From JABMOV01 sp964654545 (GTDB lineage: Bacteria > Fidelibacterota > Marinisomatia > Marinisomatales > JABMOV01): a stretch of 24,208 nucleotides of DNA. Of the stretch, positions 15,508 through 23,788 are shown in pieces. Numbering within the stretch: the first letter of the stretch is position 1; every line of letters starts with the position of its first letter. The position numbers were made by a program, and so were the translations under genes. The stretch covers positions 1-24,208 of the forward strand of contig CAZZIU010000026.1 in the NCBI GenBank assembly GCA_964654545.1. The letters are read 5' to 3'. The notes under the pieces are model-generated. The model was not told the DNA's origin. It made no database searches and saw nothing but the letters and a program-made list of their open reading frames with translations.

Positions 15508-16617
15508 TTACCGGTAATCTATAAAGGTATTTTCTTTTTCCCACCGGCGCCAACGAAATCCCAGCAAATGAGCAAGATTAATCCAAAATTTCTTTAGACG
15601 CTTCATGGAATAAATCACATATCCGTCACCGCTTTGCTGCGCGTGAATTCCCGGGATCAGGTGAAAGAGTAGATCGCCCCGAAGATATCTCATGATATAG
15701 GAGACGAAAAGCCAGAATGACTGCACTTTTGAAATAATAAAAAAACCATCGTTGCCCAGGCCCTGATAGAGTGGCATTAGCATCAAACCTGAGTTCTTGG
15801 CAAGGACGGCCTTGTTCTGGTCTGTCGCCAGATGCTCCGCTTGCTTTACCGACATGAAATTTTTATAGCCCGGGATCATATTAAATGCGCTTCTTTCCTT
15901 CACATCGTACCGGTACCGCACATGAAAAAATTCCTTTGGGTAGGATGCTCTTTGATGCAGGGCCGACACCATTTTTTCATATTCCGGGATATCCTGTTTT
16001 TTGATAATTCCGGTAGCTGCTAATCCAACCCAAACGATTGCAATGCAGTTCTTGATTGTTTCATCCGCATAGTGGCTACCCCCTTCAAAGCCCAAAGTCG
16101 TACAGTCAGATTTGTTCACATATTCCAGGAAAGTTCCTTCAATGTACTCGTCCAGTCCCAGGATAATTGGTAAGGGGAAATTGTACGCAAATGACCGATT
16201 TGAAAGGGTATCGCCTAATACACAAAAGGGATGATTGTCCTCTGCGGTATAAGAATGTAAATCCAAAACAGTAACCTGGTCGTTATTCCGGTTCAGGATT
16301 GGCGCAATACTTTGCAAAATCTCGGCCACTTCCTTTTCTTCCGAACTGTGCTGCTCTTTGTACGGTAACTGCGATATCTTTTGTGAACGCCAGGCACGAT
16401 TTAAATCTTCGTCAATATATCGTTTATCCTGTGCCAGCGCACGAGTGTTCCCTCGTATACCAATAAATTCGCCACTCATTGGTATTCCCGACGCATCGCA
16501 CGTGGAAAAAACTGATTCCAGTGCCACGACTCCTGCCGTCTCGTTTCCGTGGATACCCGCCATAACCAATAAGGTTGGGCCGTTGCCGGATGCTTTTCTA
16601 CCGATAATTCGTTCCAT
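15508..16617 (-). CDS. M14-family aspartoacylase / succinylglutamate desuccinylase-like hydrolase
   Basis: This 369-residue zinc enzyme belongs to the AstE/AspA branch of the M14 carboxypeptidase fold, which cleaves amide bonds of N-acyl amino acids. Zinc ligands are His23 and Glu26 in AGIHGNETAG and His121 in LDLHSYTA; Glu178 in GFEGGSH is the catalytic base. RYIDEDLNRAW (66-76) matches the substrate-binding RYIDCDLNR of human aspartoacylase. It has no signal peptide, so it is cytoplasmic. It is about 55 residues longer than human aspartoacylase, with an extra basic, aromatic-rich C-terminal part. It starts 14 nt after the stop of the GCS2-CBS gene, so the two form an operon; one may form and the other cleave an amide-linked amino acid compound. 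The exact substrate cannot be read from sequence. The Shine-Dalgarno is weak. Confidence 0.9.
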   Translation of the reverse strand: MERIIGRKASGNGPTLLVMAGIHGNETAGVVALESVFSTCDASGIPMSGEFIGIRGNTRALAQDKRYIDEDLNRAWRSQKISQLPYKEQHSSEEKEVAEILQSIAPILNRNNDQVTVLDLHSYTAEDNHPFCVLGDTLSNRSFAYNFPLPIILGLDEYIEGTFLEYVNKSDCTTLGFEGGSHYADETIKNCIAIVWVGLAATGIIKKQDIPEYEKMVSALHQRASYPKEFFHVRYRYDVKERSAFNMIPGYKNFMSVKQAEHLATDQNKAVLAKNSGLMLMPLYQGLGNDGFFIISKVQSFWLFVSYIMRYLRGDLLFHLIPGIHAQQSGDGYVIYSMKRLKKFWINLAHLLGFRWRRWEKENTFIDYR

Positions 16618-16631
16618 ATTTCTTGGTTATG

Positions 16632-18548
16632 CTATTCAGTATTTCGTAGCTGTTTTACAATAAAATCACGGGCGATGGACATGAAATGGTTTTCGTTTAC
16701 TACGCCAACCAGTTTATCATCTTCAACAATTGGTAAACAGGATATGCCTTCTTCATGCATAATCTTTATTGCCTCCAGGGTGGTCGTCTCCGGTGTGGCT
16801 GTAACTGGATCCTTGTGCATGATAGATTTTACGGCAATATCCATTTTATCCTTATAATCGCTGCTAACCAATCGCAATATTGTGCGGTGAGAAATAATTC
16901 CTATCAGACGATTTTCCTTGTCTTCCACCATGACATGCCTGGTTTGATTCCAGAGCATCAGGCTTGCAACCAAATCAATCAATTCATCCTCTCCAACTGT
17001 GAACAGGTCCGTATCCATAAATTGCTCCACACGCAAATAGCTCTGTGACCAATCCCCAGCTTCGCCTATATCAACATCGGACCAGGTATGAACAGGTTGA
17101 CCGTTTTTCTGACGGTTAATAATTCCAGCAGTAATTGCCCGCAGCGTTTCTGTCCTGGTGCCATGGTTACGCAAATCAGAAAATGCTTTTAATACCCATT
17201 TGGACCCGGTTTTTTCAGAGGATACACGTTCCCTTATTATGTCCAGATAGTGTGAAATATCAGCCGGATCAATATTTGCTTCTTTTAATCCTTTTTCTGC
17301 TTGGGGAAGCAATTGTTGAATTATCAATTTTTTCGCCGGATATGTTTTTCCATCAATCCATGTGAACTGAGCTCCCAGACCTAAATGGGCAGTGTTTAGG
17401 AAATTTTCTTTCACGGTCGAAAATGAAATCATATCCCTCACATCACTGTATTGATGGGCAAAATGACTGACCAATCCAAACCAGAAAGCAGCATTTGCAA
17501 CTTCATCGGCCGGTGTCGGTCCCGATGGTAACACGCGATTTTCAATTCTCAAATGTGGTTTTCCGTTTGAAATTCCGTAGCAGGCACGATTCCAGCGATA
17601 CACCGTCCCATTATGTAACTGCAGTGCTTTCAGGCTTGGGATTTTTCCATTTTTAACCATAGCCAAAGAATCTTCATTTAATTCTGTTCCCAGAAGAACC
17701 CTAAAACGAGCAATATCTTCCCTGAAAATTTCCAGGACTGATTTATCCACCCATTGATTCCCAAAGGTGACCCTGGGTTTAAATTCTCTTTGATGTGGTG
17801 TGTCCGTACGAGTGTCTATAGCCTGTTGAAACAGGGCAATGCGAGTTTCGTGCCACAATCGCTTGCCAAATAACAATGGGCTGAATGTCGCGGCGGCCAA
17901 TACAGGCGCCGTGACGAGCTGGGCCACATTGTAATAATGAGCAAATTGCTCCGCACTTACCTGAAAGTGAACTTGAAAGCTTGTGTTGCACGCTTCCACC
18001 ATTACAGAATCGTGACGAATGTTGAGTTCATCAACGCCCTTGATATAGAACCAGTAGGGTTTTCCTCCCCGCAATTGATTGAGTGCCTCATTCAAGGCAA
18101 AATACCTTGGATTTGGCGTCATATTTTCCAGCGTTAAATCTTCTTTCGTCAGGGTGGGTAGGATACCGGATAACAGAATTTGGGTATCATGCTGTTCGGC
18201 GGCTTTTTGCAATGTGCTAATTCGAACGGTTAGTTGTTCCTCAATTTCCCGAAGGCATTTTCCGCTGAAATCTTGCGGATCAAGATTCATCTCCAGGTTA
18301 AAGCGTCCCAGCTCCGTTGTAAATGTGGGATCATTGATGGTGTTTAATATTTCGGTTGCAGTCAGTGCCGGACGAAATTTTTGATCCACCAGAAACACTT
18401 CCTGCTCAACCCCAATTCGACGGACGTGTGATTCAATTTTCCCCTCTTCCAGTAAGCGCTCTAATGCCTGAACATCTGCCAGTAATTGTCTCGTCAGTGA
18501 TCGTAGCTCCTGCTGGCTGTCATTCTGTTTCACATCTTGATTACCCAT
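16632..18548 (-). CDS. GCS2-family carboxylate-amine ligase fused to two CBS domains
   Basis: This 638-residue protein has two parts. Residues about 35-480 are a glutamate-cysteine ligase family 2 (YbdK-like) domain of the glutamine-synthetase fold, with IGVEQEVFLVD (45-55), FNLEMNLDP (83-91), QVHFQVS (192-198) and LRIENRVLPSGPTP (333-346). It would join an amino acid to an amine using ATP. Residues about 508-563 and 572-628 are a CBS pair, usually an adenosine-nucleotide sensor that tunes the attached enzyme, so activity may follow energy state. ATG 18548 is the first in-frame start and the ligase signature follows after a 40-residue helical lead. The downstream gene, 14 nt away, is an amide hydrolase of the aspartoacylase family. 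The real substrates are unknown; glutathione synthesis is possible but not implied by family alone. Confidence 0.9.
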   Translation of the reverse strand: MGNQDVKQNDSQQELRSLTRQLLADVQALERLLEEGKIESHVRRIGVEQEVFLVDQKFRPALTATEILNTINDPTFTTELGRFNLEMNLDPQDFSGKCLREIEEQLTVRISTLQKAAEQHDTQILLSGILPTLTKEDLTLENMTPNPRYFALNEALNQLRGGKPYWFYIKGVDELNIRHDSVMVEACNTSFQVHFQVSAEQFAHYYNVAQLVTAPVLAAATFSPLLFGKRLWHETRIALFQQAIDTRTDTPHQREFKPRVTFGNQWVDKSVLEIFREDIARFRVLLGTELNEDSLAMVKNGKIPSLKALQLHNGTVYRWNRACYGISNGKPHLRIENRVLPSGPTPADEVANAAFWFGLVSHFAHQYSDVRDMISFSTVKENFLNTAHLGLGAQFTWIDGKTYPAKKLIIQQLLPQAEKGLKEANIDPADISHYLDIIRERVSSEKTGSKWVLKAFSDLRNHGTRTETLRAITAGIINRQKNGQPVHTWSDVDIGEAGDWSQSYLRVEQFMDTDLFTVGEDELIDLVASLMLWNQTRHVMVEDKENRLIGIISHRTILRLVSSDYKDKMDIAVKSIMHKDPVTATPETTTLEAIKIMHEEGISCLPIVEDDKLVGVVNENHFMSIARDFIVKQLRNTE

Positions 18549-18672
18549 AGAATCTCCGGCTGCCTTGAGTTAAAAAGTAATACGTGGACTGATAAAATAT
18601 AGATACGGATAACCGTGTAATGAAAGAGAATGAAATAGCCATTCACGACTGGGGTTTAATATGAAAAACGCT

Positions 18673-21039
18673 CTATTCTTCCAATAAATATATGGCATGC
18701 GAATACGGCATGAGGCTAATGGAAATATCTCCCTCTTCCATCGTCATAATTGTATTGTCCAAAAGGTTGGTAGCCGATGTAAGATTACCATCTAAACGGA
18801 GATTTTGTTCTATCGCTGATTCACTGTGATTAAATACAACCAGAATGCGTTCATCAAAGTATCTTTTCTCAAATCCCCAAACAGAACCACGTTGATAAAC
18901 CGGTATATAGTCGCCGATAGATAAGGATGCGTGGGTGCGGCGCAACTGATTCAATTGAGCTATTTTATTTTTCAGCTCCAGCCCATAAGGATGTACCTCT
19001 TGACCGAATTTCATAGGCCTGCGATTGTCAGGATCAGCTGCACCCATGAGTCCGATTTCTTCTCCATAGTACACGATGGGAATCCCTGCGATGGCACAAT
19101 TGAATGCATAAAAATTAGCCAGTTTCAAATACGTTTCTCTTTGTGTTGATGGTATTGGCGGGTTGGTGAAAGCAAGCTCAGTGCCATTGTCGCCCCATCC
19201 TACCTGTCCATCCGCTACCGCCATAAATTTCATTTGGTCGTGGCTGGAAGTAATATTGCCCATAAGGTTTACCGGTCCATAGGATAGGGCATTGTTTTCA
19301 ACTACGGTTGCCAAATGGCGAAAATCCGCTTCATTTTCCGCAAAAGGATTTCTGGCATTAAAATAGATTGCAAAATTAAACTGGGCAGATAATTCACCCG
19401 GATTAACATAGCTTGCTATCAAGGCATCCGAACCAAATGTTTCGCCAATCTGATATATTTCTTTGCCGGGGTGCAATTGCTTAATTCTGGCAGTAAGTTT
19501 TTTCCAAAATACATGGGGGACATGCTTTACCGCATCCTGGCGAAAACCGTCCAGATTGTAGGTATCCATCCACCATATTGCATCATCGACTACTTGTTCA
19601 ATTGCTTCTGGTGCAGCAGGATAATTGTAGGACGGTATAAATGTATCAAACCAGGTGGTGAGTCTTGTTTCCTCACTCCAATTACGTACATTTAATGTGC
19701 CATCAGGAAGGCGTACATCGCCAAACCATTCACGGTGCTCTTTAAAATATGGATGCTCCTGATGCACATGATTAGATACAAAATCAAGAATCACCCGAAT
19801 GCCCTTACTGTGCGCTAGATCGACCAGGTATTTTAATTCATCTTCCGTACCATAGCGCGGATCTATTTCCCTTGCTGCAATTGGCCAGTAACCATGGTAT
19901 CCTGAATACATCCTATTGGGCGGTATGGACTCCACCCAACCTCCAGCAGGTTGACGTTGAATCGGTGAAATCCATAATGCATTTACACCTAAATCCGTGA
20001 AATAGTTTTCTTCCAGTTTTTGAACGATCCCGGCAAAATCACCACCGTGCCAGTTGGCCTTTTCGTGCAGGGCTGGGTTGTTAATTTTTTTCGTGTTCTC
20101 CAGGTTCCCATCCAAAAACCGATCGGTCATAATGTTATACATAACAGTAAAATGCCAGTCATCCGTTTTGTCTGTAGGGACGAGGGGTTGTCCGTTTCGT
20201 ATCAGTGTAATGTTGTCATTAATTACACGTCCCTTTTGATCTAAACCGGTCAATCGGAGTGACCCCTTTTTTAACTGGCTTATATTGACCACCAATCCGC
20301 CATCCGGTTTGGGATCAAACGCATCGTTGTGCAGGGGTGTATTGTTAAAATAAACATAATGTAGCGCCGGCAGGGCACCATCTTCCGGAGGTAAAAAATC
20401 AAAAATAAGCTTATTGGAATGGTGTGATTTTTTTGTATATAAACCTGCCGGATTTTCTTTTTTACTGGACAAATCAAGGATGGAATTCCACCCTCCAATG
20501 TTGTTTGAAATAAAGATTGGATTTTCCGGATCGATCAATTCTTCTCCGTCTACCACAAATTTATATTCGTGTCGTTCCGGTTTTAGATATATGGTCCTTT
20601 CCAGAATTCCATCGTTGTTGGTATCTGTCAAGGGGTAAGCTGTTCGTGACCAGTCATTAAACCCGCCCATTACAACGACTTGTTGCTCTGAGTATTCCGG
20701 AGTATAGGTAAAGGTGTGGGGCACCCTTTGCTGCAAGCGCAATAAAACATCCTGGCGCTGACCATTGACCAGCAATGAAATGGTCGAAAGTCTGGGACAG
20801 TTTGGTTTCGGTGTGATAACCAAACTATCATTATGGGCATACAACGTAACATTTATGTCCGGGTTGTCCGACACTTCGATGCTTTGAACGGTAGATGCAA
20901 AATAATTACGTAAATCAATACTGGCAGAAGACCCCTGGTCAATCACCACTGTTGGTATCGCAGATAACGGTTCTTCTAGTTGAAGCGATTGGCAAGACAG
21001 AAAAAATAAGAGGCCAAAACCGGCCAGGATTTTTCGCAT
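18673..21039 (-). CDS. GH13 alpha-amylase family lipoprotein with glycogen/starch-binding module
   Basis: This 788-residue enzyme starts with a lipoprotein signal (LLFFLSC, Cys16), so it is membrane-anchored and probably faces the periplasm or surface. Residues about 110-190 form a CBM48/AMPK-like module (VVVMGGFNDW, HEYKFVVDGE). The GH13 barrel begins near 295: region I DFVSNHV (Asp419), region II DGFRQDAVKHV with nucleophile Asp502, region III GETFG with acid Glu533, and region IV SSHDQ with Asp601. All three catalytic carboxylates are present. A beta-sandwich C domain ends the protein. It should hydrolyse alpha-1,4 glucans; cyclodextrin or maltodextrin preference is possible. The start has a strong site, GAGGAGA. 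It is divergent from the pullulanase-like gene across only 70 bases, so the two are likely co-regulated. Confidence 0.92.
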   Translation of the reverse strand: MRKILAGFGLLFFLSCQSLQLEEPLSAIPTVVIDQGSSASIDLRNYFASTVQSIEVSDNPDINVTLYAHNDSLVITPKPNCPRLSTISLLVNGQRQDVLLRLQQRVPHTFTYTPEYSEQQVVVMGGFNDWSRTAYPLTDTNNDGILERTIYLKPERHEYKFVVDGEELIDPENPIFISNNIGGWNSILDLSSKKENPAGLYTKKSHHSNKLIFDFLPPEDGALPALHYVYFNNTPLHNDAFDPKPDGGLVVNISQLKKGSLRLTGLDQKGRVINDNITLIRNGQPLVPTDKTDDWHFTVMYNIMTDRFLDGNLENTKKINNPALHEKANWHGGDFAGIVQKLEENYFTDLGVNALWISPIQRQPAGGWVESIPPNRMYSGYHGYWPIAAREIDPRYGTEDELKYLVDLAHSKGIRVILDFVSNHVHQEHPYFKEHREWFGDVRLPDGTLNVRNWSEETRLTTWFDTFIPSYNYPAAPEAIEQVVDDAIWWMDTYNLDGFRQDAVKHVPHVFWKKLTARIKQLHPGKEIYQIGETFGSDALIASYVNPGELSAQFNFAIYFNARNPFAENEADFRHLATVVENNALSYGPVNLMGNITSSHDQMKFMAVADGQVGWGDNGTELAFTNPPIPSTQRETYLKLANFYAFNCAIAGIPIVYYGEEIGLMGAADPDNRRPMKFGQEVHPYGLELKNKIAQLNQLRRTHASLSIGDYIPVYQRGSVWGFEKRYFDERILVVFNHSESAIEQNLRLDGNLTSATNLLDNTIMTMEEGDISISLMPYSHAIYLLEE

Positions 21040-21109
21040 GTTGTTGTTCTCCTCTGAGGCTTAATTTAATGACTCACATCTGAGAGCATTACTTAAAATC
21101 AGAGGATTT
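21040..21109. promoter_or_regulatory. Compact divergent promoter region of the two GH13 genes
   Basis: Only 70 bases separate the two starts, so both promoters must fit here or extend into the coding ends. TCCTCTGA (21050-21057) and TCAGAGGA (21099-21106) are an exact inverted repeat; each arm contains the Shine-Dalgarno of its own gene (AGAGGA). The symmetry therefore has a simple explanation, though an RNA copy could also fold it. The middle is AT-rich; I cannot name -10 or -35 boxes with confidence. Confidence 0.5.
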
Positions 21110-23107
21110 ATGAAAAAGAGAATTTTTATTTCCCTATCTACCATTCTCTTGTTTGTTAGTTGTTGCAAGGAGACCCACATGCCATACCGATTACCATACG
21201 GAGCCTATTTTGATGGCCAAAACACCGAATTCAGGGTATATGCACCTACTTCCGATCAAGTATATGTCGTTCTCTTTGACACATACGATTCAGATAGCGG
21301 CAAAGAAACACCGATGTCCCGTACAGACAATGGGGATTGGGTATTATCACTCCCGGACGCTGGTATTGGTACCATGTACGGGTATCGGCTTGAAGGACCA
21401 AATAACGATCCCAATGTTATCATTGCAGACCCCTGGTCGCAAGCAGCCATCACCCAGAACAGTTACCGGCATGTGGCAAAATCGCTCATTATTGATCCGT
21501 CATACGATTGGGAAGGCGACCAATGGCAACACCTTCACCCAAGAGATCTTATTATCTACGAAATGCATGTTCGCGATATGACTGTTGACCCATCGGCAAA
21601 TAATCCTTCTGCGGGTACATATCGGGGCTTGGTATATCCTGAGCAACGTGGTGGAATCGCCCACCTGAAAGCCATGGGAATTAATGCCGTACAAATATTG
21701 CCTGCACAGGATTTTGCCAATGTTGAAATTCCGTACATGGACAAATCGACGCCCATATACAATACATGGAATCCTTATGCTCGTAACCACTGGGGGTACA
21801 TGACTACTTTTTTCTTTGCACCGGAAACCTATTATGGTTCTGATGGAAATATGAATCCTAATGATTGGAATGGTGTAGACGGTCGGGCCGTGGATGAATT
21901 CAAGGATATGGTTAAGGCCCTGCATAAAGAAAATATTGCTGTTATCATGGATGTGGTTTACAACCATGTTTCCAATTATGATTGGCATCCGTTTAAATAT
22001 ATCGACAGGGATACGTATTTTCGTCTGGATAACACAGGGAATTATATTGCCCAGTCTGGATGCGGGAACGATTGCCGCACAGAACATCCTGCCATGCGCC
22101 AGTTAATTCTCGAGAGTTTAAAATATTGGATGATCGAATACCACGTGGATGGCTTTCGGTTTGATCTGGGATATTTAATTGACAAAAATACCCGTGATCT
22201 TATTCTCAAAGAGTTGCGCGCCATCAATCCCAATGCTATTATTTTAGCCGAACCATGGGGTGGTGGGTATGATCCCACTGGGTTTTCCGATCAGGGCTGG
22301 GCTTCGTTTAATGACAGAATACGAAACGGTGTAAAAGGTCAGAATCCAATAGACGCGACAGGGTTCATTTTTGGTCATTGGCAAGGCGATGTCGATCAAA
22401 AAGCGCTGCAACGATTCGTTATGGGTTCGCCGCGCGATTTTGGTGGTCAGTATATCGATGTAGCTCATAGTGTAAATTATCTTGAATCCCATGACGACAA
22501 TACTTTCGGTGATTTTGTTCGTATTGCTTCTGGTCAGGTAGAGCCGGAAGGTATCATCGCTGATCGAAAACAAAATGCACTGGTTCGTGGTCGGCAATTG
22601 GATATCAATAAGCTGGGGGCTCTGTTTTTATTTACCAGCCAGGGCATTGCCTTCATCCATGAGGGACAGGAATGGGCGCGCAGCAAAGTGGTCGCACCTT
22701 CCGAATTACCGGATACGCATAGCGGGCAACTTGATCACAACAGTTACAACAAAGATGACGAAACCAATTGGCTTAACTGGGATGAACGTGATCTCAACAA
22801 TGAACTTGTAGATTATTACAAGGGTCTTATTCAATTGCGTAACAAATACACTGAATTTCGTCATTCTAATCCCGATGATTTCAAATTCTATGATAGTGAA
22901 TCTCAAGTAGCGCTGGTATATAAATTAAAGGATAAATTTATCGTTGCTTTGAACGGTGATCCGGAAAAAGAATTGAATGTGTATTTACCTCCGGGATCAT
23001 GGAAAGTATTAGTAAATAAGGATAGGGCTATAATTGATAATGGTCCTACTTTGTCTGGGACTATTCATCTTTCTCCAACCAGTGGAATAGTTCTAATTCG
23101 GAATTGA
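21110..23107 (+). CDS. pulA: Pullulanase-like GH13 debranching enzyme, lipoprotein
   Basis: This 665-residue protein has a lipoprotein signal (LLFVSCC, Cys18). Residues about 28-110 are an N-terminal CBM48-like module (FRVYAPTSDQVYVVLFD). The GH13 barrel has region I MDVVYNHV (Asp281), region II VDGFRFDLG with nucleophile Asp352, region III ILAEPWGGG with Glu381, and region IV ESHDDNTF with Asp462. The order and length resemble type I pullulanase, which cuts alpha-1,6 branches. The pullulanase hallmark YNWGYDP is changed here to RNHWGYMTTFFFAPE, so isoamylase-like or modified specificity is possible. ATG 21110 has AGAGGA immediately upstream at short spacing. Together with the divergent amylase it could degrade branched alpha-glucans. 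The YhhN-like gene starts 4 nt after its stop. Confidence 0.9.
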   Translation: MKKRIFISLSTILLFVSCCKETHMPYRLPYGAYFDGQNTEFRVYAPTSDQVYVVLFDTYDSDSGKETPMSRTDNGDWVLSLPDAGIGTMYGYRLEGPNNDPNVIIADPWSQAAITQNSYRHVAKSLIIDPSYDWEGDQWQHLHPRDLIIYEMHVRDMTVDPSANNPSAGTYRGLVYPEQRGGIAHLKAMGINAVQILPAQDFANVEIPYMDKSTPIYNTWNPYARNHWGYMTTFFFAPETYYGSDGNMNPNDWNGVDGRAVDEFKDMVKALHKENIAVIMDVVYNHVSNYDWHPFKYIDRDTYFRLDNTGNYIAQSGCGNDCRTEHPAMRQLILESLKYWMIEYHVDGFRFDLGYLIDKNTRDLILKELRAINPNAIILAEPWGGGYDPTGFSDQGWASFNDRIRNGVKGQNPIDATGFIFGHWQGDVDQKALQRFVMGSPRDFGGQYIDVAHSVNYLESHDDNTFGDFVRIASGQVEPEGIIADRKQNALVRGRQLDINKLGALFLFTSQGIAFIHEGQEWARSKVVAPSELPDTHSGQLDHNSYNKDDETNWLNWDERDLNNELVDYYKGLIQLRNKYTEFRHSNPDDFKFYDSESQVALVYKLKDKFIVALNGDPEKELNVYLPPGSWKVLVNKDRAIIDNGPTLSGTIHLSPTSGIVLIRN

Positions 23108-23111
23108 TAAT

Positions 23112-23738
23112 GTGAGTACTTATTATTCTGTTCTGGTTGTAATTGCTTCAATAATGGCGATATTCACAAAATATCGCCATCCAAAATTCTACTTTTTTTC
23201 AAAGCCTTTACCCATCATTATTTTGATTGTATTTGCTATTTCACTGAACAATGTAATAGTTCCTTATCGTAATACAATTATTTTGGGATTACTCTTTTCA
23301 TTGGCTGGTGATATTTTTCTATTGGATAAAAATCGATTTTTTACTTGGGGGCTATTCAGCTTTCTCCTTGCTCATATTGCATATATTCTAGCATTTTTTA
23401 CAATCCCTATCTATCAATACCATCCATGGCTAATTGGTGTATTTGCTATCATGGGATTAATAGTCCTTAAATACCTTTCTTCAACAACTGGCAAGATGTT
23501 TCTACCCGTATTGCTATATATTGTGATAATTGTGGCTATGGGTTGGTCTGCAACCGAACGTGCTCTTACTTTACGCTCGCTAGGCGGGTTTATAACGGCC
23601 ATTGGTGCCTACAGCTTTATGGTTTCTGATACAGTTTTATCTATAAATAAATTTCGATACTCTTTCAAATCATCTGAGGCTTTAATATTGAGTACCTACT
23701 ATTTTGCACAATGGTGTATTGTTTGTGGTATTAACTAA
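23112..23738 (+). CDS. YhhN/TMEM86-like multi-pass membrane protein (lysoplasmalogenase family)
   Basis: This 208-residue protein has about eight hydrophobic segments. It keeps YhhN-family landmarks: SKPLP (30-34), LFSLAGDIFLL with Asp67, FLLAHIAYILAF (84-95), FMVSDTVLSINKF with Asp173, and the closing STYYFAQW. Animal TMEM86 members hydrolyse the vinyl-ether bond of lysoplasmalogens; for bacterial members the activity is mostly assumed. The start is GTG at 23112, 4 nt after the pullulanase stop, so translation is likely coupled. An ATG at 23110 is out of frame and stops at once (ATGTGA). Why it shares a transcript with a glucan enzyme is unclear; it may simply read through to the terminator just downstream. 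Confidence 0.88.
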   Translation: MSTYYSVLVVIASIMAIFTKYRHPKFYFFSKPLPIIILIVFAISLNNVIVPYRNTIILGLLFSLAGDIFLLDKNRFFTWGLFSFLLAHIAYILAFFTIPIYQYHPWLIGVFAIMGLIVLKYLSSTTGKMFLPVLLYIVIIVAMGWSATERALTLRSLGGFITAIGAYSFMVSDTVLSINKFRYSFKSSEALILSTYYFAQWCIVCGIN

Positions 23739-23763
23739 AAAGGGGCTCACATTGAGCCCCTTT
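23739..23763. terminator. Bidirectional intrinsic terminator
   Basis: AAAGGGGCTCA (23739-23749) and TGAGCCCCTTT (23753-23763) form a perfect 11-bp stem with a 3-nt loop. It lies directly after the YhhN-like stop and 26 bases after the stop of the converging pilin gene. The T-run is five on the minus strand and three on the plus strand, so it fits a shared terminator for the converging pair. Confidence 0.9.
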
Positions 23764-23788
23764 AAAGTAACTAATATTACTATTCTGC

